Source of the DNA: Homarus americanus
Taxonomy: Eukaryota; Arthropoda; Malacostraca; Decapoda; Nephropidae
Length of the DNA: 64,000 nucleotides
Assembly (NCBI RefSeq): GCF_018991925.1
Contig: NW_024742446.1
Span: 1 to 64,000 of the forward strand
Reading direction: 5' to 3'
Shown: one piece after another, positions 36,395 through 48,500 of the stretch
How the letters are laid out: each line of letters opens with the position of its first letter
How positions within the stretch are numbered: the stretch's first letter is position 1
The notes under the pieces: generated by a model
The model's input: only the letters and a program-made list of their open reading frames with translations
The model's database searches: none
Told to the model about the DNA's origin: nothing
Translations under genes and position numbers: made by a program

Positions 36395-37260
36395 ATCGTT
36401 CAGGGAACTTTGTTATACTCGATCAGGGGACTTTGTTATACTCAATCAGGGACTTTGTGATACTCGACCAAGCGAGGATTTGTTATACTCGACCAGGTGA
36501 CTTTGTTATATCTCGATCAGGGCCTTTGTTAAGAAAGCTCGATCAGGGGCTGCTTTGTTATACTCGATCAGGGACTTAGTTATACTCGATCAGGGGATTT
36601 TGTTATACTCGACCAGGGAACTTTGTTAAAATCGATCAGGGGCCTTTGTTATACTCGATCAGGGGACTTTGTTATACTCGATCATGGGACTTTGTTATAC
36701 TCGACCAGGGGACTTTGTTATACTCGATATGGGGCCTTTGTTATACTTGATCAGGGGGCTTTGTTATACTCGATCAGGGGACTTTGTTATTGTCGATAAG
36801 GGGGACTTTGTTATACTCGATCAGGGGGCTTTGTTATACTCGATCAGGGGCCTTTGTTATACTTGATCAGGGGGCTTTGTTATACTTGAACAGGGGACTT
36901 TGTTATTCTCGATAAGGGTGACTTTGTTATACTCGTTCAGGGGCCTTTGTTATACTCGTTAAGGCGCCTTGTTATATTCGATCAGGGGCCTTTGTTATAC
37001 TCGACCGGGACTTTGTTATACTCGATCAAGGGCCTTTGTTAAACTCGATCAGGGTTCTTTGTTATACTCGATCAGGCGACTTTGTTATACTCGATCAGGG
37101 GCTTTGTTATACTCAATCAGGGAACTTTGTTATACTCGATCAGGGGCCTTTGTTATAATCGTTCAGGGGACTTTGTTATACTCGATCAGGGGGCTTTGTT
37201 ATACTTGATCAGGGGACTTTGTTATACTCGAGTAGGGGGTTTTGTTATACTCGATCAGGG
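36395..37260 (+). repeat. 2.18-kb-spaced higher-order block, copy 2
   Basis: Marker positions are CGATATGGGG at 36726, TAAGGCGCC at 36960 and CGAGTAGGGGG at 37230, each 2177-2179 bp after copy 1. Its beginning (about 36440-36600) is noisy: CAAGCGAGGATTTG, TATCTCGATC and TTAAGAAAGCTCG replace the clean forms seen in copy 1. Confidence 0.86.
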
Positions 37261-38329
37261 GCTTTGTTATATATTAGGGAACTTTGGTATACTCAGTCAG
37301 AGGACTTTAGTATATGATCAGGAGACTTTGTTATACTCGACCAGGGAGTTTGTTATACTCCTTGGGGACTTTGTTATACTCGATGAGGGGCCTTTGTTAA
37401 ACTCGATGAGGCACCTTTGTTATACTCGACCAGGGGCCTTTGTTATACTCGATCAGGGGCCTTTGTTATAATCGTTCAGGGAACTTTGTTATACTCGATG
37501 AGGGGACTTTGTTATACTCAATCAGGGTACTTTGTTATACTCGACCAGGCGAGTTTGTTATACTCGACCAGGGGACTTTGTTATACTCGATCAGGGGCCT
37601 TTGTTATACTCGATCAGGGGATTTATTATGCTCGACCAGGGAACTTTGGTAAACTCGATCAGGGGCCTTTGTTATACTCGATTAGGGGACTTTGTTATAC
37701 TCGATCATGGGACTTTGTTATACTCGACCAGGGGACTTTGTTATACTCGATCTGGGGCCTTTGTTATACTTGATCAGGGGGCTTTGTTATACTCTATCAG
37801 GGGACTTTGTTATTGTCGATAAGGGGGACTTTGTTATACTCGATGAGGGGGCTTTGTTATACTCGATCAGGGGCCTTTGTTATACTTGATCAGGGAACTT
37901 TGTTATACTCGGTCAGGGGACTTTGTTATACTCGAACAGGGGACTTTGTTATACTCGATCAGGGGCCTTTGTTATACTTGATCAGGGTGCTTTGTTATAC
38001 TCGATCAGGGGACTTTGTTATTCTCGATAAGGGGGACATTGTTATACTCGATGAGGGGGCTTTGTTATACTCGATCAGGGAACTTTGTTATACTCGATGA
38101 GGTGGATTTGTTATACTTGATCAGGGAACTTTGTTATACTCGATGAGGGGGCTTTGTTATTCTCGATCAGGGGGCTTTGTTATACATGATCAGGGGCCTT
38201 TGTTATAATCGTTTAGAAGACTCTGTTATACTCGATCAGGGGACTTTGTTATACTCGATCACGGGACTTTGTTATACTCGACCAGGGGAGTTTGTTATAC
38301 TCGACCAGGGGGACTTTGTTATACTCGAT

Positions 38330-41300
38330 GAGGGGCCTTTGTTAGAAAACGATGAGGGCCTTTGTTATACTTCGACCAGGGACTTTGTTATACTAGGATC
38401 AGAATTTGTTATATATAAATCAGGAGACTTTGTTATACTCGATCAGGGGCTTTGTTATACTCGATTAAGGGAACTTTGTTATACTCGATCAGGGGCCTTT
38501 GTTATACTCGATCAGGGACTTTGTTATACTCGATCAGGGGATTTTGTTATACTCGACCAGGAACTGTTAAACTCGATCAGGGGCCTTTGTTACCTCGATC
38601 AGGGGACTTTGTTATATTTGATCATGGGACTTTGTTATACTCGACCAGGGACTTTGTTATACTCGATCTGGGGCCTTTGTTATACTTTATCAGGGGCTTT
38701 GTTATACTCGATCAGGGACTTTGTTATTATCAATAAGGGGACTTTGTTATACTCGATCAGGGCTTTGTTATACTCGATGAGGGCCTTTGTTATACTTGAT
38801 CAGGGGCTTTGTTATACTTGATCAGGGGACTTTGTTATTCTCGATAAGGGGACTTTGTTATACTCGATCAGGGCCTTATACTCGTTAAGGCGCCTTTGTT
38901 ATACTGAACCAGGGGATTTTGTTATACTCGATCAAGGGCCTTTGTTAAACTCGATCAGTGTTCTTTGTTATACTCGATCAGGCGACTTTGTTATACTCGA
39001 TCAGGGACTTTGTTATATTCGATCAGGGGCATTGTTTTACTTCGATCAGGAAACTTTGTTATGCTCGATCAGGGACTTTTGTTATACTTGATGAGGGCTT
39101 TGTTATACTCGATCAGATGACTTTCTTATTATCGGTCAGACATTTATACTCGATCGGGGCCTTTGTTTTACTCGATCGAAACTTTGTTATACTCGATCAG
39201 GAGCCTTTGTTATACTCGATGAAGGGACTTTGTTCTACTCGATCAGAATTGTTATACTCGATCAGGGACTTCGTTATATTCGATGAGGGACTTTGTTATA
39301 CTCGATCATGGGACTTTGTTATATTCGTTGAGTGGCCTTTGTTATACTCGATCAGGGCCTTTGTTTATACCCGATCAGGGACTTTGTTATACTCGATCGG
39401 GGACTTTGTTATACTCTATGAGGGACTTTGTTATACTCGATCAGGGAACTTTGTTATACTCGGTGAGGACTTTGTTATATCTCGTTCGGGGCCTTTGTTT
39501 ATACTCGTTCAGGGACATTGTTATACTTGATTAGGGACTTTGTTATATAGTAGGGGGTTTTGTTTACTCGAACAGAGGGCTTTGTTATACTCTGTTCAAG
39601 GGACTTTGTCTCGATCAGGTTGGACCTCGATCAGGGACTTTGTTATACTCCACCAGGGGAGTTTGTTATACTCGTCCAGGACTTTGTTATACTCGATGAG
39701 GGCCTTTGTTAAACTCGATGAGGTACCTTTGTTATACTCGACCAGGGACTTTGTTACTCGATCAGGGCCTTTGTTATAATCGTTCAGGGAACTTTGTTAT
39801 ATTCGATCAGGGACTTTGTTATACTCGATCAGGGAACTTTGTTATACTCGGTCGGGGACTTTGTTATACTCGAACAGGGACTTTGTTATACTTGATCAGG
39901 GTGCTTTGTTATACTCGATCAGGGGACTTTGTTATTCTCGATAAGCGGGACTTTGTTATACTCGATCAGGGGCTTTGTTATACTCGATCAGAACTTTGTT
40001 ATATCCGATGAGGGAATTTGTTATACTTGATCAGGAATTTTGTTATACTCGATGAGGGCTTTGTTATACTCCATCAGGGGCTTTGTTATACATGATCAGG
40101 GCCTTTGTTATAATCGTTTAGATGACTTTTTTTATATCGATCAGGGGACTTTGTTATACTCGATCACGGGACTTTGTTATACTCGACCAGGGAGTTTGTT
40201 ATACTCGACCAGGGACTTTGTTATACTCGATGAGGGCCTTTGTTAAACTCGATGAGGGGCCTTTGTTATACTCGACCAGGGACTTTGTTATACTCGATCA
40301 GGGAATTTGTTATACTCGATCAGGGGACTTTGTTACTCGATCAAGGGCTTTGTTATACTCGATCAGGGAACTTTGTTATACTCGATCAGGGGTCTTCGTT
40401 ATATTCGTTCAGGGGACTTTGTTATACTCGATTAGGGCCTTTGTTATACTCGATCAGGGGAGTTTTTATACTCGACCAGGTTACTTTGTTATACTCGATC
40501 AGGGCCTTTGTTAAATTAGGTGCCTTTGTTCTCTCGTTGGGGACTTTGTTATTCTCGATCATGGGACTTTGTTATACTCGATGAGGGCCTTTGTTATACT
40601 CGATGAGTGACTTTGTCCTCGATCCGGGAATTTGTTATACTCGATGGGGACTTTGTTATACTCGATGAGGGCCTGTTATACTCGATCAGGGCCTTTGTTA
40701 TACTCGTTCAGGGACTTTGTTATACTCGATCAGGGGACTTTGTTTATATATGAGGGGCTTTTGTTATACTCAGTCTGGGAACTTTGTTTATACTGGTGAG
40801 ACTTTGTTATATCTCGATCGAGGGACTTTGTTTTAATCAGAGGTTTTGTTATACTCGATGAGGACTTTGTTATACTCGATCAGGGCCTTTGTTATACTCG
40901 ATCAGGGCGCTTGTCATACTCGATCAGGGACTTTGTTATACTCGACCAGAGGACTTTGTTATACTCGTTCAGGGCCTTTGTTATACTCGGTCAGGGGACT
41001 TTGTTATAATCGAACAGGGACTTTGTTATACTCGATGAGGGGCCTTTGTTATACTTGATCAGGGTGCTTGTTATACTCGATCAGGGGACTTTGTTATTCT
41101 CGATAAGGGGACTTTCTTATACTCGATCAGGGGCTTTGTTATACTCGATCAGAACTTTGTTATACTCGATGAAATTTGTTATATCGATCAGCGGACTTTG
41201 TTATACTCGATCAGGGGCTTTGTTATACTCAATCAGGAACTTTGTTATACTCGTCAATGGCCTGTTATAATCGTTCAGGAACTTTGTTATACTCGATCAG

Positions 41301-44300
41301 GGCCTTTGTTAAACTCGATCAGGGCCTTTGTTTATACTCGATCAGGGACTTTGCTATACTCGATCAGGGTTTGTTATACTGATTAGGGGACTTTGTTATA
41401 CTCGATCAGGGGACTTTGTTATATTCGATGAGAATTTGTTATTCTCTGTCATGGGACTTTGTTATACTCGATGCGGGCCTTTGGTATACTCGATGAGGAC
41501 TTTGTTCTACTCGATCAAATTTGTTATACTCGATCAGGGATTTCGTTATATTCGATGAGGGGCTGTTATACTCGATCATGGGACTTTGTTATACTCGATG
41601 AGGGGCCTTTGTTATACTCGATCAGGGCCTTTGTTATACCCGATCAGGGACTTTGTTATACTCTATGAGGGGCTTTATTATACTCGATCAGGAACTTTGT
41701 TATACTCAGTGAGGGACTGTTATACTCGATCGGGGACTGTTTTACTCGATCAGGGGTTTGTTATACCCGATGAGGGACTTTGTTCTATTCGTTCAGGGGA
41801 CTTTGTTATACTTCATCAGGGGACTTTCTATACTCAATGAGGGGCTTTGTTATACCCGATCAGGGCTGTTATACTTGATGAGGGGCCATTCTTATAATCG
41901 TTCAGGCGACTTTGTTATACTCGATCAGGGACTTTGTTATACTCGATCAGGGACTTTGTTATACTCGACCAGGGGTTTGTTATACTCGACCAGGGGACTT
42001 TGTTATACTCGATGAGGGCCTTTGTTAACTCGATGAGGGCCTTAGTTATACTCGACCAGGGACTTTGTTATACCCGATCAGGGCCTCTGTTAACTCGATC
42101 AAGGGCTTTGTTATACACGATCATGGAACTTTGTTATACTCGGTCAGGGGCCTATGTTATAATCGTTCAGGACTTTGTTATACTCGATCAGGGACTTCTG
42201 TTAAACTCGATCAGGGCTTTGTTATACACGATCAGGAACTTTGTTATACTCGGTCAGAGGCCTATGTTATAATCGTTCAGGGGACTTTGTTATACTCGAT
42301 CAGGGGAGTTTGTTATACTCGATCAGGGGACTTTGTATACTCGTTCAGGGACTTTGTTATAATCGTTCAGGGACTTTGTTATACTCGATCAGGGACTTTG
42401 TTATACTCAATCAGGTGACTTTGTTATACTCGACCAGGGGAGTTTGTATATACTCGATTAGGGCCTTTTGTTAAACAAGATCAGGGCTTTTTTTATACTC
42501 GATCAGGGACGGTTTATACTCGATCAGGGGCATTGTTTTACTCGATCAGGAAACTTTGTTATACTCGATCAGGGACTTTGTTATACTCGACCAGGAGTCT
42601 TTGTTATACTCGATCAGGGCCTTTATTATTCTTGATGAGGGGGCTTTGTTATACTCGATCAGGGGACTTTCTTATTCTCGGTCAGGGGACTTTGTTTATA
42701 CGATCAGGGGCTTTGTTATACTCGATCAGGGAACTTTGTTATACTCGATTAGGGCTTTGTTTTACTCGATCGGAAACTTTGTTATACTCGATCAGGGCCT
42801 TTGTTATAATCGTTCAGGGACTTTGTTATTCTCGATCAGGGACTTTGTTATACTCAATCAGAGGACTTTGTTATTCTCGATCAAGGGGCTTTGTTTTACT
42901 GGATCAGTGAACTTTGTTATACTCGACAAGGGGACTTTGTTATACTCGATCAGGGCCTTTGTTATACTCGATTAGGGGCCTTTGTTACTTCTCGATCAGG
43001 GACTTTGTTATTCTCGACCAGGGTCTTTGTTATACGATCAGGGGCCTATGTTATACTTGATGAGGGCTGTTATACTCGATCAGGGACTTTCTTATACTCG
43101 ATGAGGCGTTTGTTATACTCGATGAGGGACTTTGTTCGATCAGGAATTTGTTATACTCGATCAGGGACTTCGTTATATTCGATGAGGACTTTGTTATACT
43201 CGATCATGGGACTTTGTTATTGTCGATGAGCGGCCTTTGTTATACTCTATCATGGGCCTGTTATACCCGATCAGGGACTTTGTTATACTCGATCAGGGGA
43301 CTTTGTTATACTCTATGAGGGCTTTGTTATACTCGATCAGGGAACTTTGTTATACTCGGTGAGGGACTTTGTTATACTCGATCGGGGACTTTGTTTTACT
43401 TGATCGGGGGTGTTGTTATACCCGATGAGGGACTTTGTTCTATTCGTGCTATGTTATACTTCATCAGGGACTTTTTATACTCAATGAGGCTTTGTTATAC
43501 TATCAGGGGCATTGTTATCTTGATCAGGGACCATTGTTATAATCGTTCAGGGGACTTTGTTATACTCGATCAGGAACTTTGTTATACTCGATCAGGGGAC
43601 TTTGTTATACTCGACCAGGGAGTTTGTTATACTTGACCAGGACTTTGTTATACTCGATGAGGGGCCTTTGTTATACTCGATCAGGGGCCTCTGTTAAACT
43701 CGATGAGGGCCTTTGTTATACTCGATCAGGGACTTGTTATACTTGATCAGGGGACTTTGTTATACTCGATCTGGGGCTTTGTTATACATGATCAGGGAAA
43801 CTTTGTTATACTCTGTCAGCTTTGTTATAATCTTTCAGGGGACTTTGTTATACTCTATGAGGGCTTTGTCATACTCGATCAGGGAACTTTGTTATACTCG
43901 GTGAAGGGACTTTGTTATACTCGATTGGGGACTTTGTTTACTCGATCAGAGGTTTTGTTATACTCGATGAGGACTTTGTTATACTCGATCAGGGCCTTAG
44001 TTATACTCGATCAGCGGCCTTCGTTATACTCGATCATGGGACTTTGTTATACTCGACCAGGGGACTTTGTTATACTCGATCTGGGGCCTTTGTTATACTT
44101 GATCAGGGGCTTTGTTATACTCGATCAGGGACGTTGTTATTCTCGATAAGGGGGACTTTGTTATACTCGATGAGGGGCTTTGTTATACTCGATCAGGAAC
44201 TTTGTTATACTTGTTCAAGGGCCTTTGTTATACTCGATTAGGGACTTTGTTATACTCGACCAGGGACTTTGTTATACTCGATCAGGGGCCTTGTTATACT

Positions 44301-44600
44301 TGATCAGGGTGCTTTTATACTCGATGAGGACTTTGTTATTCTCGATAAGGGGGACTTTATTATACTCGATCAGGGGGCTTTGTTATACTCGATCAGGGAA
44401 CTTTGTTATACTCGATCAGGGGAATTTGTTATACTTGATCAGGGGGCTTTGTTATACTCTATCAGGGGACGTTGTTATTCTCGATAAGGGGGACTTTGTT
44501 ATACTCGATGAGAGGGCTTTGTTCTACTCGATCAGGGGAATTTGTTATACTCGATCAGGGGACTTCGTTATATTCGATGAGGGGCCTTTGTTATACTCGA
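38330..44600 (+). repeat. 22-bp-dominated segment right of the clean core
   Basis: From about 38330 the G run drops to three in most units and base losses become frequent (GTTAGAAAACGATGAGG near 38341, TTATATATAAATCAGG near 38409). The order of diagnostic variants still matches the clean core, for instance CTCGTTAAGGCGCC at 38886 and TTCTTATTATCGGTCAG near 39125. The change is in unit length and indel rate rather than in block content. No gene or boundary sequence marks the transition. Confidence 0.82.
41150..42470 (+). repeat. 3.67-kb-spaced higher-order block, copy 1
   Basis: The marker order CAATGGCC, TTCTCTGTCATGGG, CGATGCGGGCC (41470), GGTATACTCG, CATCAG module, CCATTCTTATAATCG, CGGTCAGAGGCCTATG recurs about 3671 bp downstream and again, more degraded, near 58230-59640 (CGATGCGGG at 58572). 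The 3.67-kb step resembles the about 3.7-kb step between 1200-2330 and 4900-6060 in the left arm. Confidence 0.82.
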
Positions 44601-44799
44601 CCAGGGACTTTGTTATACTCGTTCAGGGCCTTTGTTATACTCGGTCAGGGGACTTTGTTATAATCGAACAGGGGATTTTGTTATACTCGATGAGGGCCTT
44701 TTTATACTTGATCAGGGGCTTGTTATACTCGATTGGACTCATGGTGTTCTTGGATAAGGGGAACTTTGTTATACCCGATCAGGGGCTTTGTTATACTCG

Positions 44800-46170
44800 A
44801 TCAGGAACTTTGTTATACTCGATGAGGAATTTGTTATACTTGATCAGCGGACTTTGTTATACTCGATCAGGGGCTTTGTTATACTCAATCAGGGAACTCA
44901 ATCAGGAACATACTCGATCAATGGCCTTTGTTATAATCGTTCAGGGAACTTTGTTATATGCACGATCAGGGGGCCTTTGTTAAACTCGATCAGGGCCTTT
45001 GTTGCCTACTCGATCAGGGGACTTTGTTATACTCGATCAGGGGATATTGTTATACTCGATTAGGGACTTTGTTATACTCGATCAGGGGACTTTGTTTATA
45101 TTCGATGAGGGTACGTATGTCATGGGACTTTGTTATACTCGATGCGGGGCCTTTGGTATACTCGATTTGGGACTTTGAACCTACTCGATCAGAATTTGTT
45201 ATACTCAGTCAGGGGATTTCGTTATATTCATTAAGGGGCTTTGTTATATACTCGATCATGGGACTTTGTTATACTCGATGAGGGGCCTTTGTTATATACT
45301 CGATCCAGGGGCCTTTGTATACCCGATCAGGGGACTTTGTTATACTCTATGAGGGGCTTTATTATATACTCGATCAAGGAACTTTGTTATACTCAGTGAG
45401 GGACTTTGTTATACTCGATCAGGACTTGTTTACTTACTCGATCAGGGGTTTTGTTATACCCGATGAGGGACTTTGTTCCTATTCGTTCAGGGACTTTGTT
45501 ATAACTTCATCGGACTTTCTTATACTCAATGAGGGGGCTTTTGTTATACCCGATCAGGGGGAACTGTTATACTTGATGAGGGCCATTCTTATAATCGTTC
45601 AGGCGACTTTGTTTATACTCGATCAGGGGACTTTGTTATACTCCGTCAGGGGACTTTGTTATACTCGACCAGGAGTTTGTTATATACTCGACCAGGGGAC
45701 TTTGTTATACTCGATGAGGGGCCTTTGTTAAACTCGGTGAGGGGCCTTATACTCGACCAGGGACTTTGTTGCATACTCGATCAGGGCCTCTGTTAAACTC
45801 GATCAAGGGGCTTTGTTATACACGATCAGGAACTTTGTGTACTCGGTCAGGGGCCTATGTTATAATCGTTCAGGGGACTTTGTTATACTCGATCAGGGCC
45901 TCTGTTAAACTCGATCGGGGAGGGCTTTGTTATACACGTCAGGGAACTTTGTTATACTCGGTCAGAGGCCTATATTTATAATCGTTCAGGGGACTTTGTT
46001 ATATACCGATCAGGGACTTTGTTTATACTCGATCGAGGACTTTGTTATACTCGTTCAGGGGACTGTGTTATAATCGTTCAGGGGACTTTGTTATACTCGA
46101 TCAGGGGACTTTGTTATACTCAATCAGGTGACTTTGTTATACTCGACCAGGGGGCATTGTTTTTTACTCG
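44800..46170 (+). repeat. 3.67-kb-spaced higher-order block, copy 2
   Basis: CGATGCGGGG lies at 45141, 3671 bp after copy 1, with the same ordered neighbours. Compared with copy 1 it shows many added TA and AT bases (TATATACTCG) and odd joins such as AACTCAATCAGGAACATACTCG near 44895, but the substitutions that define the block are kept. Confidence 0.8.
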
Positions 46171-48500
46171 ATTAGGAAACTTTATTTATACTCGATCAGG
46201 GACTGTTATACTCCGACAGAGGGTCTTTGTTATACTCGATCAGGGGCCTTTGTTATACTTGATGAGGGGGCTTTGTATACTTCGATCAGGGGACTTTCTT
46301 ATTCTCGGTCAGGGGGACTTTCTTATACTTTCGATCAGGGGCTTTGTTATACTCGATCAGGGGCCTATGTTGCGCATATACTTGATGAGGCTTTGTTATA
46401 CTCCATCAGAACTTTCTTATACTTTCGATGAGAACGCTGTTATACTGCGATGAGGACTTTTGTTCCTAACTTCGATCAGGGGTGGTATACTCGATCAGGG
46501 GACTTTGTTATATTCGATGAGGACTTTGTTATACTCGATCATAGGACTTTGTTATAGTCGATGAGGGCCTTTGTTATATACCGACCAGGGGACTTTGTTA
46601 TACTTTCGTCAGGGGCCTCTGTTAAACTCGATCAGGGGCCTTTGTTATACTCGATCAGGGACTTTGTTATACTCGATCAGGTGACTTTGTTATATAATAT
46701 ACTCGATCAGGGGCTTTGTTATACTCGATCAGAGGACTTTGTTATACTCGATCAGGGACTTTGTTATACTCAATCAGGGACTTTTTATACTTCGATCAGG
46801 GGACTTTGTTATACTTTCGATCAGGTGACTGTTATACTCGATCAGGGGCTTTGTTATACTCGATCAGGGGACTTTGTTATACTCGATCAGGGGACTTTGT
46901 TATACTCAATCGGGGACTTTTTATACTCGACCAGGGGCATTGTTTTACTCGATTAGGAAACTTGGTATAACGATCAGGGGACTTTGTTATACTTTCAAAC
47001 GGGGACTTTGTTGCCTTTCGATTAGGGTCCTTTTACATTAAAGCAAGATCAGGGGCTTTGTTATACTCGATCAGGGACTTGGTTATACTCGACCAAGGGG
47101 GCATTGTTTAATCGATTAGGAAACTTTGTTATACTCGATCAGGGACTTTTGTTAAACTCGACCAGGGGCATTGTTTTACTCTATTAGAAACTTTGTTATA
47201 CTCGACGGGGTCTTTGTTAGCATACTCGATCAGGGGCCTTTGTTTATACTTGATGAGGGGCTTTGTTATACTCGATCAGGGGACTTTCTTATTCTCGGTC
47301 AGGGGACTTTCTTATACCTTTCGATCAGGGGCTTTGTTATACTCGGTAAAGGGAACTTTGTTATACTCGATGAGGGGCTTTTGTTTTACTTTCGATCAGG
47401 AAACTTTTATTTATGCGATCAGGGGCCTTTGTTATAATAGTTCAGGGACTTTACATTATTCTCGATCAAGGGGACTTTTGTTATACTCGATCAGGGCTTT
47501 GTTTACTGGATCAGTGAACTTTGTTATACTCGACAAAGGGACTTTGTTACATACTCGATCAGGGCCTTTGTTATACTTTCGATCCAGGGACTTTGTTATA
47601 CTCGACCAGGGTGCTGTTGCCGATCAGGGGCCTATGTTATACTTGATGAAGGGGCTTTGTTATACTCGTCAGGGAACTTTCTTATACTTCGATGAGGAGC
47701 CTTTGTTATACTCGATGAGGAGCACGTTTCCTAACTCGATCAGGGGAATTTGTTATACTCGATCAGGGGACTTCGTTATATTCGATGAGGACTTTGTTAT
47801 ACTCGATCATGGGACTTTGTTATAGTCGATGAGGGGCCTTTGTTATATACTCGATCAGGGACTTTGGTTTATATACTCGATGGGGAGACTCTGTTAAACT
47901 CGATCAGGGCCTTTGTTGTATGATCAGAGGGACTTTGTTATACTTTCGATCAGGGTGACTTTGTTATACTCGATCAGGGGGCTTTGTTATACTCGATCAG
48001 GGGACTTTGTTATACTCGATCAGGGGACTTTGTTATATACTCAATCAGGGGACTTTTATACTCGATCAGGGGACTTTGTTATACTTTCGATCAGGTGACT
48101 TTGTTATACTCGATCAGGGGCTTTGTTATACTCGATCAGGGGACTTTGTTATACTCGATCAGGGGACTTTGTTATACTCAATCAGGGGACTTTTATACTC
48201 GACAGGGGGCATTGTTTTACTCGATTAGGAAACTTTGTTATACTCCGATCAGGGACTTTGTTATACTCGACCAGGGGTCTTTGTTATACTTCGATGAGGG
48301 CCTTTGTTATACTTGATGAGGGCTTTGTTATGCTACTCGATCAGGGGACTTTCTTATTCTCGGTCAGAGGACTTTCTTATACTCGATCAGGGGCTTTGTT
48401 ATACTCGATCAGGGAACTTTGTTATACTCGATCAGGGGCTTTTGTTTTACTCGATCAGGGAAACTTTGTTATATGATCAGGGGCCTTGGTTATAATCGTT
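46170..48500 (+). repeat. Indel-rich segment between recognised blocks
   Basis: Units remain readable but are often broken: TATACTTTCGATC, GTTGCGCATATACTTG, TTACATTAAAGCAAGATC near 47033, GAGCACGTTTCC near 47725. A module with GGATCAGTGAAC (47508), TTATTCTCGGTCAG and CTTGATGAGG is present and matches copies at 42901, 48587, 53989, 59922 and 60640. No gene is visible. Confidence 0.78.

Noticed and set aside
8620..38330. G-quadruplex array from the GGGG run in each unit
   Set aside because: Successive G runs are separated by about 19 bases, too far for canonical quadruplex loops, and no denser G clusters were seen.
47020..47060. Possible foreign insertion at a stretch containing TTACATTAAAGCAAGATC
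   Set aside because: It aligns as a degraded TTAAACAAGATCAG variant unit, seen in cleaner form near 42472 and 59605.
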